NCBI GenBank assembly: GCA_023419605.1
Contig: JAEZXR010000045.1
Location: 1 to 64,000 of the forward strand
Source of the DNA: Bacillota bacterium
Lineage (GTDB): Bacteria; Bacillota; Clostridia; Acetivibrionales; JAEZXR01
Length of the DNA stretch: 64,000 bases
Direction: 5' to 3'
In this document: piece by piece, positions 1 to 8,027 of the stretch
How positions within the stretch are numbered: position 1 is the first letter of the stretch
Layout of the letters: the number at the start of each line of letters is the position of its first letter
Program-made: the position numbers and the translations under genes
The notes under the pieces: generated by a model
Seen by the model: the letters and a program-made list of their open reading frames with translations, nothing else
Databases searched by the model: none
What the model was told of the DNA's origin: nothing

Positions 1-142
1 TCTTGATTTTCTTGGCGATTGGCTTCATCGCACCTGTTGCAACTCCAAAAAGAGGTTCGTGCGCACCCTGTTGCATATATACTTTTTTTGTTCGCTCCGA
101 ACCCAATAATTCAAGTTCCTGTAAAACTGTTTGAACGTCCAC
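1..142 (-). CDS. AlkD-like DNA alkylation repair protein, N-terminal part (cut by window edge)
   Basis: A GTG codon at 140-142 preceded by the ribosome site GGGAGGA opens a frame that runs off the left edge, giving 47 codons. It reads MDVQTVLQELELLGSERTKK, then VYMQQGAHEPLFGVATGAMK. The pattern LE.LG.E.T+K.Y...GA....FGV......K matches the N-terminus of AlkD/YhaZ-type HEAT-repeat DNA glycosylases, which remove alkylated bases. Only the first helices are visible, so the catalytic residues cannot be checked. It has its own sigma-A-like promoter (211-239). The family call rests on a short segment. Confidence 0.7.
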   Translation of the reverse strand, partial: MDVQTVLQELELLGSERTKKVYMQQGAHEPLFGVATGAMKPIAKKIK

Positions 143-210
143 AGAAATCCTCCCTTCAATCTATTAATGCTTATTATCTTTACTTCATCACATAGCAAAC
201 TTTTGCACCA

Positions 211-239
211 ATTATATGGCATTTGAGCATCAAAATCAA
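211..239 (-). promoter_or_regulatory. Sigma-A-type promoter of the AlkD-like gene
   Basis: On the minus strand TTGATT (234-239) and a perfect TATAAT (211-216) are separated by exactly 17 bases. They lie about 70 bases upstream of the GTG start at 142. This is the only element I see in the 347-base gene-free stretch 143-489; the remainder shows no further gene. Confidence 0.65.
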
Positions 240-489
240 GCCTGCACAAAAATCTCTACGGCTGCTACATCAATTTTAAAGAGTGCAATTTTCAGCCCTC
301 GTTTTTATTCAGCGCCAGAAAGACACTTCGGTTTTTGGTCTATATACATAAACAAAGGCATCAAGATTGTTATCCTGTTGCCTTTGAATTTCTCTGTATA
401 AATTTCCATATCAACTGTCTCAATTAATCGGCATATAATTTTGTATAATCATACATCTATTTTCTTGAGGATGAATTAGCATAAAAAGT

Positions 490-1011
490 TTAATGCTCCT
501 GAGGCTTTTCAAAAGAAACTTTACTACTATCCACTTCAGATCTTTTTCTCTCAGGAGCAGCATCTTCCTCATAAACTGCACTTAATAGTTTTAGCATTAC
601 AAAAAAAACTCTTCCTGTTGTTGCAACAAAGTATGATAAAAGAAAAATCCAAACTATGGAAGTGATAATCTGAACATTACTTAACACTTTACTCTCATCA
701 TATAAAATTCCTAAAGACACGGAGTATAAAGCAAGAATAACACCCGAGCAAATTGGGTATATAAAGTAGTTTTTCAAGAGTCCATCTGCTTTATTCTTTT
801 TAATTTTTTTCATTACTTTTCTTCCTGTAAAAGTAGAAAGGATAGAAACCATTGTTATAAGAGCTCCGATAATAATAGATGCAAAGCTAATAATATTTGA
901 ATAAACAAACTTATAATCCTTTAATGCAGCAAAATTGAAATTCGCCTTATAAAAAATTATGGTTATTATAATTGATAAAATTAAAGGAGTTACCCTCTCT
1001 ATAATTCCCAT
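490..1011 (-). CDS. Hypothetical four-helix membrane protein, partner of the DUF6731-like gene
   Basis: A 173-residue protein with about four predicted membrane helices (roughly residues 5-23, 38-62, 82-104 and 115-145). A short positively charged stretch KKIKKNK follows helix 2 and a charged tail follows helix 4. I recognise no domain. The ATG is preceded by AAGGGA, and the gene begins one base after the stop of the 302-residue upstream gene, so the two are very probably co-transcribed and translationally coupled. A small membrane protein coupled to a soluble protein in a defence-rich region resembles membrane-acting effectors of abortive-infection modules; that role is inference. Confidence 0.7.
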   Translation of the reverse strand: MGIIERVTPLILSIIITIIFYKANFNFAALKDYKFVYSNIISFASIIIGALITMVSILSTFTGRKVMKKIKKNKADGLLKNYFIYPICSGVILALYSVSLGILYDESKVLSNVQIITSIVWIFLLSYFVATTGRVFFVMLKLLSAVYEEDAAPERKRSEVDSSKVSFEKPQEH

Positions 1012-1012
1012 T

Positions 1013-1921
1013 TTAATCCCTTCTTATATCCTTTTCAATTAATGGTCTCATTTGATTATATGATGCCCAAATTTTTTCTACTACCTTTTTATGAATTTCA
1101 CTTGGTTCTTCTTCTCTAGAGTATTTTATTTCAAATTCATCTCTAAGCCTAGCCTGGATTAAATCAATAGTTTCGACATTATCGTTAACACTTGCCTTTG
1201 CATGCAACCGCAGCATATTTACATTAGAGCTTCTTTCAAGATCAAGTGCAGCCTGCTTTGTAAAATATTTTTCTAGTGATTTATTCTTTTTTGCTTTTCC
1301 TACAGTGATTACTACTTTAGCATTAACCGCTTCAAAGTCCTTTAATCCATTAAAAATATTTAACAGTCCAGGAATCTTTGTTTTAATTTCCACATCATTC
1401 TTTAAATCCGCAAAGCCTATTTCAAGGGTTCTATATACACAATCATCATCGTATTTTTCAAGATCTTTTCTGAGAATTATTGGTTGCAACAATATACCTG
1501 TATCTTTAGCAACCTTCTGTAAATATTCCAAAACATCAGAGGGAGCAACACTATCCCTATTCCTTTGGAAAATAAGTGTACAGGTTTTATCATCATAAAG
1601 AGCTGAGGCCGAATCTCCTAAGCCCTCATCCGCTTTTAAAGACATTTTAGTGAATGACCCATCATCTCTTGCAATACCAGTAGTATAGTCTTTTCTTATT
1701 CTCAAAAACTGCATAATCCATATATCATTAATTTTATCAATCGTTTGCAGCCTAGCCTGCTCTCCTCGACAATTGACAATCCGCTGAGATACTGGTGTAT
1801 CTTTCGCTATCTCCAACAACGGTTTTATACTATAGAGTCCTTCTTCAGCAAGGTTTCCATTTTGATCATAATAATGATAAACGATATGATAATAATCTAT
1901 ATTAACTCTTCTGTCCTTCAT
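1013..1921 (-). CDS. DUF6731-like protein
   Basis: A 302-residue soluble protein without a signal peptide. Near residues 95-140 it has DEGLGDSASALYDDKT followed by FQRNRDSVAPSDVLEYL. This matches the EGLGE...LYD....QRNR......L..YL pattern I remember from the DUF6731 family, which occurs in mobile and defence-associated DNA; this is recall, not a search. The C-terminal third is charged and helical. A GGGGGG ribosome site precedes the ATG, and a TTGAAT-17-TAATAC promoter lies just upstream. It forms a two-gene operon with the membrane protein downstream. Function is unknown. Confidence 0.6.
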   Translation of the reverse strand: MKDRRVNIDYYHIVYHYYDQNGNLAEEGLYSIKPLLEIAKDTPVSQRIVNCRGEQARLQTIDKINDIWIMQFLRIRKDYTTGIARDDGSFTKMSLKADEGLGDSASALYDDKTCTLIFQRNRDSVAPSDVLEYLQKVAKDTGILLQPIILRKDLEKYDDDCVYRTLEIGFADLKNDVEIKTKIPGLLNIFNGLKDFEAVNAKVVITVGKAKKNKSLEKYFTKQAALDLERSSNVNMLRLHAKASVNDNVETIDLIQARLRDEFEIKYSREEEPSEIHKKVVEKIWASYNQMRPLIEKDIRRD

Positions 1922-1940
1922 TCAAGGCCCCCCAAGTAAA

Positions 1941-1969
1941 GTATTAACTTTAACTTATTAATAATTCAA
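1941..1969 (-). promoter_or_regulatory. Promoter of the DUF6731-like/membrane protein operon
   Basis: TTGAAT (1964-1969) and TAATAC (1941-1946) on the minus strand are separated by 17 bases. The first start codon (1921) lies about 20 bases below the -10 box, so the leader would be very short. Confidence 0.5.
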
Positions 1970-2067
1970 CCTCCACATGGGAATATCCTGCATTTTACAC
2001 CAATTATTTACCGCAATTTTCGACAAATATCATTAATCGACCTACATATATGGAATATTATATATCA

Positions 2068-2099
2068 ATAACCACATATTGTAAACAACGTGGTTATTA
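2068..2099 (-). terminator. Hairpin after the restriction/defence operon
   Basis: The arms AATAACCAC (2068-2076) and GTGGTTATT (2091-2099) form a 9-bp stem. It lies just past the SfsA-like stop at 2128 and marks the likely 3' end of the eight-gene operon. There is no strong T-run, so efficiency is uncertain. Confidence 0.5.
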
Positions 2100-2127
2100 G
2101 TAAGCTTATATAAGCTATTAAACTACA

Positions 2128-2814
2128 TTAAATATTTACATTAATTTTTCCCCACTCTATCTCTCCGCTAATTTTGTATGAGTAGTAATATCCATTAACC
2201 TCCATTTTTGAATCAATACATTTTAAAAAAGCCTCATAATATTCTATTTGCTTATAATTAATTATAATATTTTCAACAAATGGACCAAGCGAAATAAAAT
2301 TATAAACAACTTTATAGCCAGAGTGAAGCATCTCATAAAGCTTATTTAATTGGTCAATGGCCCTTTGTGAATAAACTGTGGGAAAAAAGGCTTCTTTCGC
2401 AACTGAAATAATGCTTTTATTTTCAATTATTGTCTTTCTTGTAGCTTCATAATATAAATCTGCTTTATAGCCACTAATCACCTTCTCTCTGAAGAGACAA
2501 CTGCTTTCATTAAAGTCGTTAATATAGCTTTCGTTTAAACACTGCTCGAACAATTCATTAACAATATTCAAATTCAAAATAATATATTTACTGTAATGTT
2601 TGACGGCAAATATACTATATTTTGTCCGAGTATTTAAGCCTTTATTTTCGGTCAGTAAAACCCTTTTACCTCTTAGCTTTATGTAGTTTCCCAGTTTTGA
2701 CGAGCTAGGAATATAACATTCGTAGGTTTCACTATCAATAAGAACCTTGCACAGGAATCTGTTTTTACTTTCGCTAATAAAGATACCTTCTATAAGCTTT
2801 TCATTTAGTTTCAA
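2128..2814 (-). CDS. Divergent SfsA-type nuclease, last gene of the defence operon
   Basis: A 228-residue protein that follows the SfsA fold pattern. An N-terminal OB-like half (about 1-75) contains the LI.G.F..R.NRF-like start and a Y.PSS.KLGNYI segment. The C-terminal nuclease half keeps the SfsA signature: SGYKADLYYE (D119), IIENKS in place of the usual VEVKS (E131, K133), and FFPTVYSQRAIDQL in place of FPDAVTERG.KHL. SfsA proteins are PD-(D/E)XK-like DNA/RNA nucleases. The start is TTG with AAAAGGGG upstream. It follows the 119-aa gene by 26 bases in the same operon, unlike housekeeping sfsA, which is normally solitary. An effector or repair role in the system is inference. Confidence 0.65.
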   Translation of the reverse strand: MKLNEKLIEGIFISESKNRFLCKVLIDSETYECYIPSSSKLGNYIKLRGKRVLLTENKGLNTRTKYSIFAVKHYSKYIILNLNIVNELFEQCLNESYINDFNESSCLFREKVISGYKADLYYEATRKTIIENKSIISVAKEAFFPTVYSQRAIDQLNKLYEMLHSGYKVVYNFISLGPFVENIIINYKQIEYYEAFLKCIDSKMEVNGYYYSYKISGEIEWGKINVNI

Positions 2815-2840
2815 TAATTTAACCCCTTTTATGTATACAT

Positions 2841-3200
2841 CTATTTCATAAAATCACTGATATTAAATACTCCATGACTTTCTTCAATTCTTTTTCCAAT
2901 GGAAATTAGGCCTAAATTTGTAAGCATTTCAACAGCTTTATATACATTCTCATAGTCCGGAAGTAATTCCTTCACTAAAAAGCTCATTTCCCCTTTATCA
3001 AAGGTACCTACATTCCAAGTAGTTCCTCTTCCTTCACCTACTCGTTGGTCATTTAAAGATTTCCATAAATCATTTTTAATTGCATATGCAAATCCGAATC
3101 TACCGATATCAACCTTATCATTGAATATTCCTTTTTCATTAAGTATTTCCAATACTTTGTCTGCATCATTGTTGAGAGAAATTGTAGTTTTGTCACTCAT
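2841..3200 (-). CDS. Small protein coupled to the SMC-like ATPase
   Basis: A 119-residue protein. The first 50 residues (TTISLNNDADKVLEILNEKG, then FGFAYAIKNDL) look like a DndE-type or ribbon-helix-helix DNA-binding segment, in which a basic or polar strand is followed by a helix with a G.AYA core. The C-terminal part (DYENVYKAVEMLTNLGLISI) looks like a small helical wing. Start ATG has GGGGGTATAATT upstream. It begins two bases after the ATPase stop, the spacing of a translationally coupled pair, suggesting a stoichiometric subunit. I do not recognise it as a named family, and the DndE comparison is tentative. Confidence 0.55.
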   Translation of the reverse strand: MSDKTTISLNNDADKVLEILNEKGIFNDKVDIGRFGFAYAIKNDLWKSLNDQRVGEGRGTTWNVGTFDKGEMSFLVKELLPDYENVYKAVEMLTNLGLISIGKRIEESHGVFNISDFMK

Positions 3201-3202
3201 AA

Positions 3203-5188
3203 TTATACCCCCACTGCTTTTATTATCGTGTGTCGAGCTGATTTTCTTTCCATTTCATATTCTGCTCTTAGCTTCCCTAACAACACATTCCTAGCATATT
3301 CTTGATTTAGCTCATCCTTGTAAACAAGCAAGATGACTTGCTCTGACATTGTCGGTAAAGCTTTAGTTATGTTATTTTTATGAGTACCATCTAGTCGACC
3401 AAAAGGAGAGTCCATGATAATTGGTCCTCGCAACGGAGAGCTCTTCTGTAAAGCACCAATCAGTGCAAGAGCAACAACATGCTCCACAGCTGCAGAACGT
3501 TCAGGAATATTTTTTCCATCTTTATGTACTATGGATAAACCATAGTTTTCATTTATCTTCAGGCCTCCATATTCAGGCTCTGAAGTTAAGCTTAAAAATA
3601 ATTCAGAAGCTTCTTTTTCAACAGTATTTTTCAAGTTGTCCCTATATACATCAATTGAAATATTTAACAAACTTGTAAGGTCCTGAACCAGCTTGCTTCT
3701 TTTTTGTTCTTTTATAAAGTCTTGTCCACTTATTTTTGATAATTCTATTCTTAGTTTTTCAATGTTTTTTTCTTCAGCTTCACGTTCTAGCTTTTCAGCT
3801 TTTATCGCATCATTTATTAAATCAATTTTCTTCAATACATTCGCATACTCTCTCTGTAGATCCTTTAGCTCTTCTTCATTAACACCCTTACCCTTGAGCA
3901 TATCTTCTATCTCTTTTACTTCTTTTTTCTTATCCGCAATTTCAACGCGATAATCAGAAACTATTTCCTCAAGATTTTTCACCTTTTCATATATATCATT
4001 GCCTTTATAAATAAGTAACGACATTCTTTTACTATTCAAGCTTGCAAGCGTTGAATTAATAGTCTCCATATCACCCAAATCTGAAGAGGCTTGGATTTCT
4101 TCCTCTACTCTAGAAATTACATCCTGTCCCACCCCCTGCTTACAAGTAGGGCATTTACCAGAAGCTACAATAGTATGCAGCTTTCGTATGTTTTCTTGTT
4201 CGCTTATCTTTTTTCTTTGCTCCTCTTCATATTGTTTTATTAATACATCAATTTCACTGGTTTTTTGCTGGATGACAGAATTCAGCATACCTTTCCAGCC
4301 TTCTTCTAAAAGCTTTTTTAGCTCAATCTCTTTAGCTTGCTTTTTTTCATCCTGTTTTTTGAGCTCTTCTTCTAAGAAGTTCTTTTTTGTAATTTGTGTC
4401 CTTTCCTTTTCATTTCTTTTTAAATCCTCTTCAATAGCTACCCGATTACGCAGCAATTCTTCCTTTTCTTTCTCGAATTCAGAAATATTCTGTAGGTATT
4501 TCTGAAGCTTTTCACGAGAATTTTCTAGAAGATTTCCTATCTGCTGTGTCCTTTGGTTTTTCTGTGCTGCCTGATTCATTTTCTTTTCTGCCCTATCTGA
4601 AAGCTCTGCTAAATCGTTACGAGCATTTGTTAAGATTGGAAGTCCCAAAATACGTTCAATGGCTTTTTTAATCTCACCACCCATATCACTTTCATTTACC
4701 AAAAGCTCCTCATATTGTTGTAATAGTTCACCATCAAATAGGAAAAATCGGGATATTTGTTCAGGCATTATTCTAGCCAATTCCTTATTTTTAACATCAG
4801 GCGATAAAACGATCCCGTCTTTTCTTAAAAAGGTTTCTTCTTCAAAATCCGAATTACTTGAAGGCACTAATATGGAAGCCTTAGGCGCATATTGCCTCGT
4901 CAAATCATATTCGTGTCCTTCGTATTCAAAGGTAAGAATAACCTTAAAACCATATTCCCCTTCAGTTGCGCTCTCCCAATTTCCAACCAAAGGAAGCTTT
5001 TGCTCACGAGAGCTTCGTCCTATTACTTTACCGAAAAGTGCATATCTAATGGCATTTAGCAGAGAAGTCTTTCCTCTACCATTTTCGCCATAAATAATGA
5101 TGACTCCATCCTCTGATGGAAAAACAATGGTTTGCTCTCCTTTATATGGTCCAAAGTTCTTTAAAAACAGCTTTTTGAATTTAAGCAT
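3203..5188 (-). CDS. Rad50/DndD-like SMC ATPase with zinc hook
   Basis: A 661-residue ABC-type ATPase. The N-terminal lobe has Walker A GENGRGKT (34-41) after the FKKLFLKNFGPYKG opening typical of RecF/SMC/DndD proteins. A long coiled coil (about 190-345 and 375-500) flanks a Rad50-type zinc hook CPTC (346-349). The C-terminal lobe has the signature ERSAAVEHVVALALIGAL and Walker B IIMDSPFGRLDG. DndD (DNA phosphorothioation) is the closest family I can name. However, no cysteine desulfurase or DndC is present, so a generic SMC-like motor or sensor that loads a nuclease is more likely here. The gene sits between the 60-aa and 119-aa genes with 2-4 base gaps. Confidence 0.8.
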   Translation of the reverse strand: MLKFKKLFLKNFGPYKGEQTIVFPSEDGVIIIYGENGRGKTSLLNAIRYALFGKVIGRSSREQKLPLVGNWESATEGEYGFKVILTFEYEGHEYDLTRQYAPKASILVPSSNSDFEEETFLRKDGIVLSPDVKNKELARIMPEQISRFFLFDGELLQQYEELLVNESDMGGEIKKAIERILGLPILTNARNDLAELSDRAEKKMNQAAQKNQRTQQIGNLLENSREKLQKYLQNISEFEKEKEELLRNRVAIEEDLKRNEKERTQITKKNFLEEELKKQDEKKQAKEIELKKLLEEGWKGMLNSVIQQKTSEIDVLIKQYEEEQRKKISEQENIRKLHTIVASGKCPTCKQGVGQDVISRVEEEIQASSDLGDMETINSTLASLNSKRMSLLIYKGNDIYEKVKNLEEIVSDYRVEIADKKKEVKEIEDMLKGKGVNEEELKDLQREYANVLKKIDLINDAIKAEKLEREAEEKNIEKLRIELSKISGQDFIKEQKRSKLVQDLTSLLNISIDVYRDNLKNTVEKEASELFLSLTSEPEYGGLKINENYGLSIVHKDGKNIPERSAAVEHVVALALIGALQKSSPLRGPIIMDSPFGRLDGTHKNNITKALPTMSEQVILLVYKDELNQEYARNVLLGKLRAEYEMERKSARHTIIKAVGV

Positions 5189-5191
5189 ATT

Positions 5192-5377
5192 TTAGATATC
5201 CTCCTCGGCCAAATATTTTTCTACTACGCTTTCCAATTGATTAAATGCATCTCCTCTTGCTTCAATAAAATCCGCTTCAATTCGCAAGATCCTTTCTACT
5301 AACTTTGAAGGTAATTGAGGAAAGCTTTCCTCGCGAAGCTTTTCAATCACACTAAAAAGGTCCTCATTCTTCGTCAT
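5192..5377 (-). CDS. Small acidic helical protein between helicase and ATPase
   Basis: The frame can open at 5407, but the best start is ATG at 5377, preceded by AAAGGTGGG at good spacing, giving about 61 residues (MTKNEDLFSVIEKL...). The product is highly helical and acidic with a heptad-like C-terminal half (IEARGDAFNQLESVVEKYL), and no domain is recognisable. It overlaps the end of the helicase gene by 14 bases (44 with the longer start) and stops four bases before the SMC-like ATPase start. Such tight packing suggests a bridging subunit between helicase and ATPase; that is inference. Confidence 0.55.
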   Translation of the reverse strand: MTKNEDLFSVIEKLREESFPQLPSKLVERILRIEADFIEARGDAFNQLESVVEKYLAEEDI

Positions 5378-7490
5378 CTTCATACCCACCTTTATATAAT
5401 TTTTCATAATCTATCCCATAATCAATAGCCAATGCCTTAAGGTAGTAAGTTGCTCCAGCATTTGAAGCCCATTCACCAAACTGAATTGCCCTTGATAATT
5501 CAGCTTCCAAAATTGACGTGCTAACAGTTCCTTCAGAAGTACTAAGCTTGCGATGTGGAACAACTATTGCATCATAAAGAAAGGACAAATATTTGCCTGG
5601 ATATTTTCTAAGTATTCTTCCTCTCCTCTGAATGTATTCTCTGGGGTTTTTCGAAGAAGCCAATATTAAAGCATGACTAACAGCTGGTATATCAACTCCC
5701 TCATCTAAGCATTTAATTGAAACTAAGATTCCGCCGTTAACTACAAAATGCTTTATCGTTTCTTCTTTATTACCTTTCATATTTGAATGATATTCCATAC
5801 AGTCATAGCCTAAAATACGCAAACGGCTTAAAATCTTTTGAAGCTGAATTAAGCCATCACAATATATAATCCATTTCTGTCCTGCACAATAATTTGTTTT
5901 TATAATCTCTACGCATAAGTGGATTTTCTCTTGAGCATTTTTTATAATTCTTGCTCTCTTTATAAGTAAATTCTTTAAGCTCGGTTCTTCCAAAGGTTCT
6001 TCAACCTTTTCACTTTTTAATCTAGCATATAGGGTAGAGATTTTCTTTGTACTCTCGTCCCATAATTCTTGTTCTCTTTCTGAAAGAAATATTTTCTTAG
6101 GGTAATACATATAAGGCGTTAGTACCTCACTATTTATTGCATCCTTAAGTGTAAAGGGTGGTAGCACTACTCCTTCAAAATATCTTAGAATAAGCTCAGT
6201 ACCATATTCATCCCCAGCTCGATTAGGTGTTGCACTTAGCCCCATACGTGGGCCTGATTCAATAGACAATATTCTTCTATTTTTGTTACTACCCAATCTA
6301 TGAACTTCATCAGCTACAATAAATAAATGCTCTCCTTGGCTTAAATAGTCAATAAAGTCATTCTCTGAGGCAGTATTCATCGTACTTATCACAATTCTAG
6401 GCTTACTTCCTTTTCTCGTCCAATCATGCAATAAATAGTTTTTTCTCCATAAATTGTTTCCGTCCCCACAAAGCAAAATACGAGGAGACAAATCGTCTAA
6501 GGTATCCTTTACTTCCTTATACCACTGCTCTAATAGCAGTTTACTAGGAACAAGGATGATTATCACCTCGTTTCTGCTCAGTGCATCTCTAATGGCACAT
6601 AGTGCAGTAAAAGTCTTTCCACTACCGGTGGCATGCTCGAATATTCCTCTTCTACCTTTTGCTTTCCAATTTTCCAAGGCTTTAATTTGATGATCTCGTG
6701 GTAGCCTTCCTCCAATTTTTTTATCTGCACTCCAACCGTGTGCCAATTCAATTTCTCTACATATATCCTCAGTATATTCTTCCCACTTTTCCAAAACTGT
6801 ATATTTTTCAAGTTCCTCCTGTACAAGCTTTGGGAGCTCCTTGACTATTACACCTTCTAATTCATTAGCCCACAGGTTTTCAAAATACTTTATTCCACTG
6901 TTAACCCTATGTAAATCTCTTTTATCGCTCCAGCTTGGAAATACATCGATTGATTCTAGATTTCCATCAGAGGCTAATCCCAAATATGTTTCATTCATCG
7001 ATCCACGAAACCCTACCGCATTCCCTTCAAGATCATAGAAGATACCCAACTTATCATGAAAGAGCCTCCCATATTCTGGTGAGAGTTGATCTTCAATAAA
7101 GGCAAGCTTTATTTCGATGACATTCATAGCTATAAGCGAAGCCAATACGCGAGCAGGCTTATATAAATAATCTTTTTCCATCAGTTTCTTGATTTCATCA
7201 ATAAGACTTTGTTCTAAGCGTTCATCATTTTTTGCGTCATATCCATCTTCAATTGCAGCTAGATCGCTTTTGCTTAAATGTGGAGAGCATACTAGTCGCA
7301 TCCTTGCACCCTTATTTACAAACTCTTTAAGAGCAGTCCATGCGATTAGAAATATTGCACTACTGAAATAACCACTTATACGATCATACTTTATAGCATT
7401 CTTCATGCAAGGGATATAAAATTCATTTGCAATATCGTTTTGCCCCTTTGTATAGTCTGGTAAAAAATCAAAGCAAGCTAAACTGCTCAA
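5364..7490 (-). CDS. PLD/HKD nuclease fused to superfamily 2 helicase
   Basis: A 708-residue protein. Residues 1-200 form a phospholipase-D-like nuclease half: ISGYFSSA at 38-45 and HDKLGIFYD with H145 and K147, followed by G.RGSMNET, the N-containing part of the HKD fold. Residues 265-700 form an SF2 helicase: GRLPRDHQIKAL (Q-like motif), Walker A ATGSGKT (287-293), DEVH (394-397), GLSATP (motif III) and QRRGRILRK (motif VI). Such fusions occur in restriction and defence loci and couple DNA translocation to cleavage. The start is TTG with GGAGGTAATAATT upstream, overlapping the previous gene's end by 23 bases. Only one HKD motif is visible, so dimerisation would be needed to form the active site. 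Confidence 0.85.
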   Translation of the reverse strand: MSSLACFDFLPDYTKGQNDIANEFYIPCMKNAIKYDRISGYFSSAIFLIAWTALKEFVNKGARMRLVCSPHLSKSDLAAIEDGYDAKNDERLEQSLIDEIKKLMEKDYLYKPARVLASLIAMNVIEIKLAFIEDQLSPEYGRLFHDKLGIFYDLEGNAVGFRGSMNETYLGLASDGNLESIDVFPSWSDKRDLHRVNSGIKYFENLWANELEGVIVKELPKLVQEELEKYTVLEKWEEYTEDICREIELAHGWSADKKIGGRLPRDHQIKALENWKAKGRRGIFEHATGSGKTFTALCAIRDALSRNEVIIILVPSKLLLEQWYKEVKDTLDDLSPRILLCGDGNNLWRKNYLLHDWTRKGSKPRIVISTMNTASENDFIDYLSQGEHLFIVADEVHRLGSNKNRRILSIESGPRMGLSATPNRAGDEYGTELILRYFEGVVLPPFTLKDAINSEVLTPYMYYPKKIFLSEREQELWDESTKKISTLYARLKSEKVEEPLEEPSLKNLLIKRARIIKNAQEKIHLCVEIIKTNYCAGQKWIIYCDGLIQLQKILSRLRILGYDCMEYHSNMKGNKEETIKHFVVNGGILVSIKCLDEGVDIPAVSHALILASSKNPREYIQRRGRILRKYPGKYLSFLYDAIVVPHRKLSTSEGTVSTSILEAELSRAIQFGEWASNAGATYYLKALAIDYGIDYEKLYKGGYEDDEE

Positions 7491-8019
7491 AATTATTACC
7501 TCCGGCTACATTATCAATCGTTATTTGAACTCTTCTATTAAGGGTGGCAGTTAAATTCTTTGCTTGTGTAGCTAAAACAATTTCTTTTCTGCCGTCCTTT
7601 AATACTCTTACCTGTTCACTATACTTTTCTACAAGCGCAGTATGTACTGTTAGAGCTTTCACCTGAAAATTCATTGAGTAAGCAAAGTCTTTATATAAAT
7701 CTGGATCCCAGAAAACAAAAATATCAATGTCTGGGATATACCCTGCTAAAAACACTAATCGTCCCCCCGAATAATCCAAGTGTAATCGCTGCTTGCGCTT
7801 ACACTTAGGTAAGGTTAACTGAATCTTGTATTCACCAAGTGGCCTACCTCCAGGTGGATTAGTACAGTTAAATAAATATAGTCTGAGCTTATGAGGCAAT
7901 GGGGGCTTTAAATCAATCTCTAAGGGCTTTTTTTCAATATCACTAAAAGCTATAATTTCGCTTCCTAGTGCTGATAAAAAGATTTTATGCAGTTCTTTGG
8001 CAGATAGCATTTCTTTCAC
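7468..8019 (-). CDS. Methyltransferase-associated protein, putative nuclease or specificity subunit
   Basis: A 183-residue protein encoded between the second methyltransferase and the helicase. The core GEYKIQLTLP, LDYSGGRLVFLAGYIPDIDI and FVFWDPDLYKDFAYS is the kind of segment I associate with methylase-associated restriction domains (MTaX1-type). That naming is from memory and weak. D-x-D/E-x-K-like combinations are present (YKIQ, FVFWD, FQVKAL) and could belong to a degenerate PD-(D/E)XK core. GTG at 8019 and ATG at 8010 are both possible starts behind GAGAGG. It overlaps the helicase gene by 23 bases, placing it firmly in the operon. Confidence 0.5.
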   Translation of the reverse strand: MKEMLSAKELHKIFLSALGSEIIAFSDIEKKPLEIDLKPPLPHKLRLYLFNCTNPPGGRPLGEYKIQLTLPKCKRKQRLHLDYSGGRLVFLAGYIPDIDIFVFWDPDLYKDFAYSMNFQVKALTVHTALVEKYSEQVRVLKDGRKEIVLATQAKNLTATLNRRVQITIDNVAGGNNFEQFSLL

Positions 8020-8027
8020 CTAACCTC

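Noticed and set aside
3203..5188. Assigning the locus to the Dnd phosphorothioation system
   Set aside because: Only a DndD-like ATPase is present. There is no DndA/IscS, DndB, DndC or clear DndE, so sulphur modification is unsupported.
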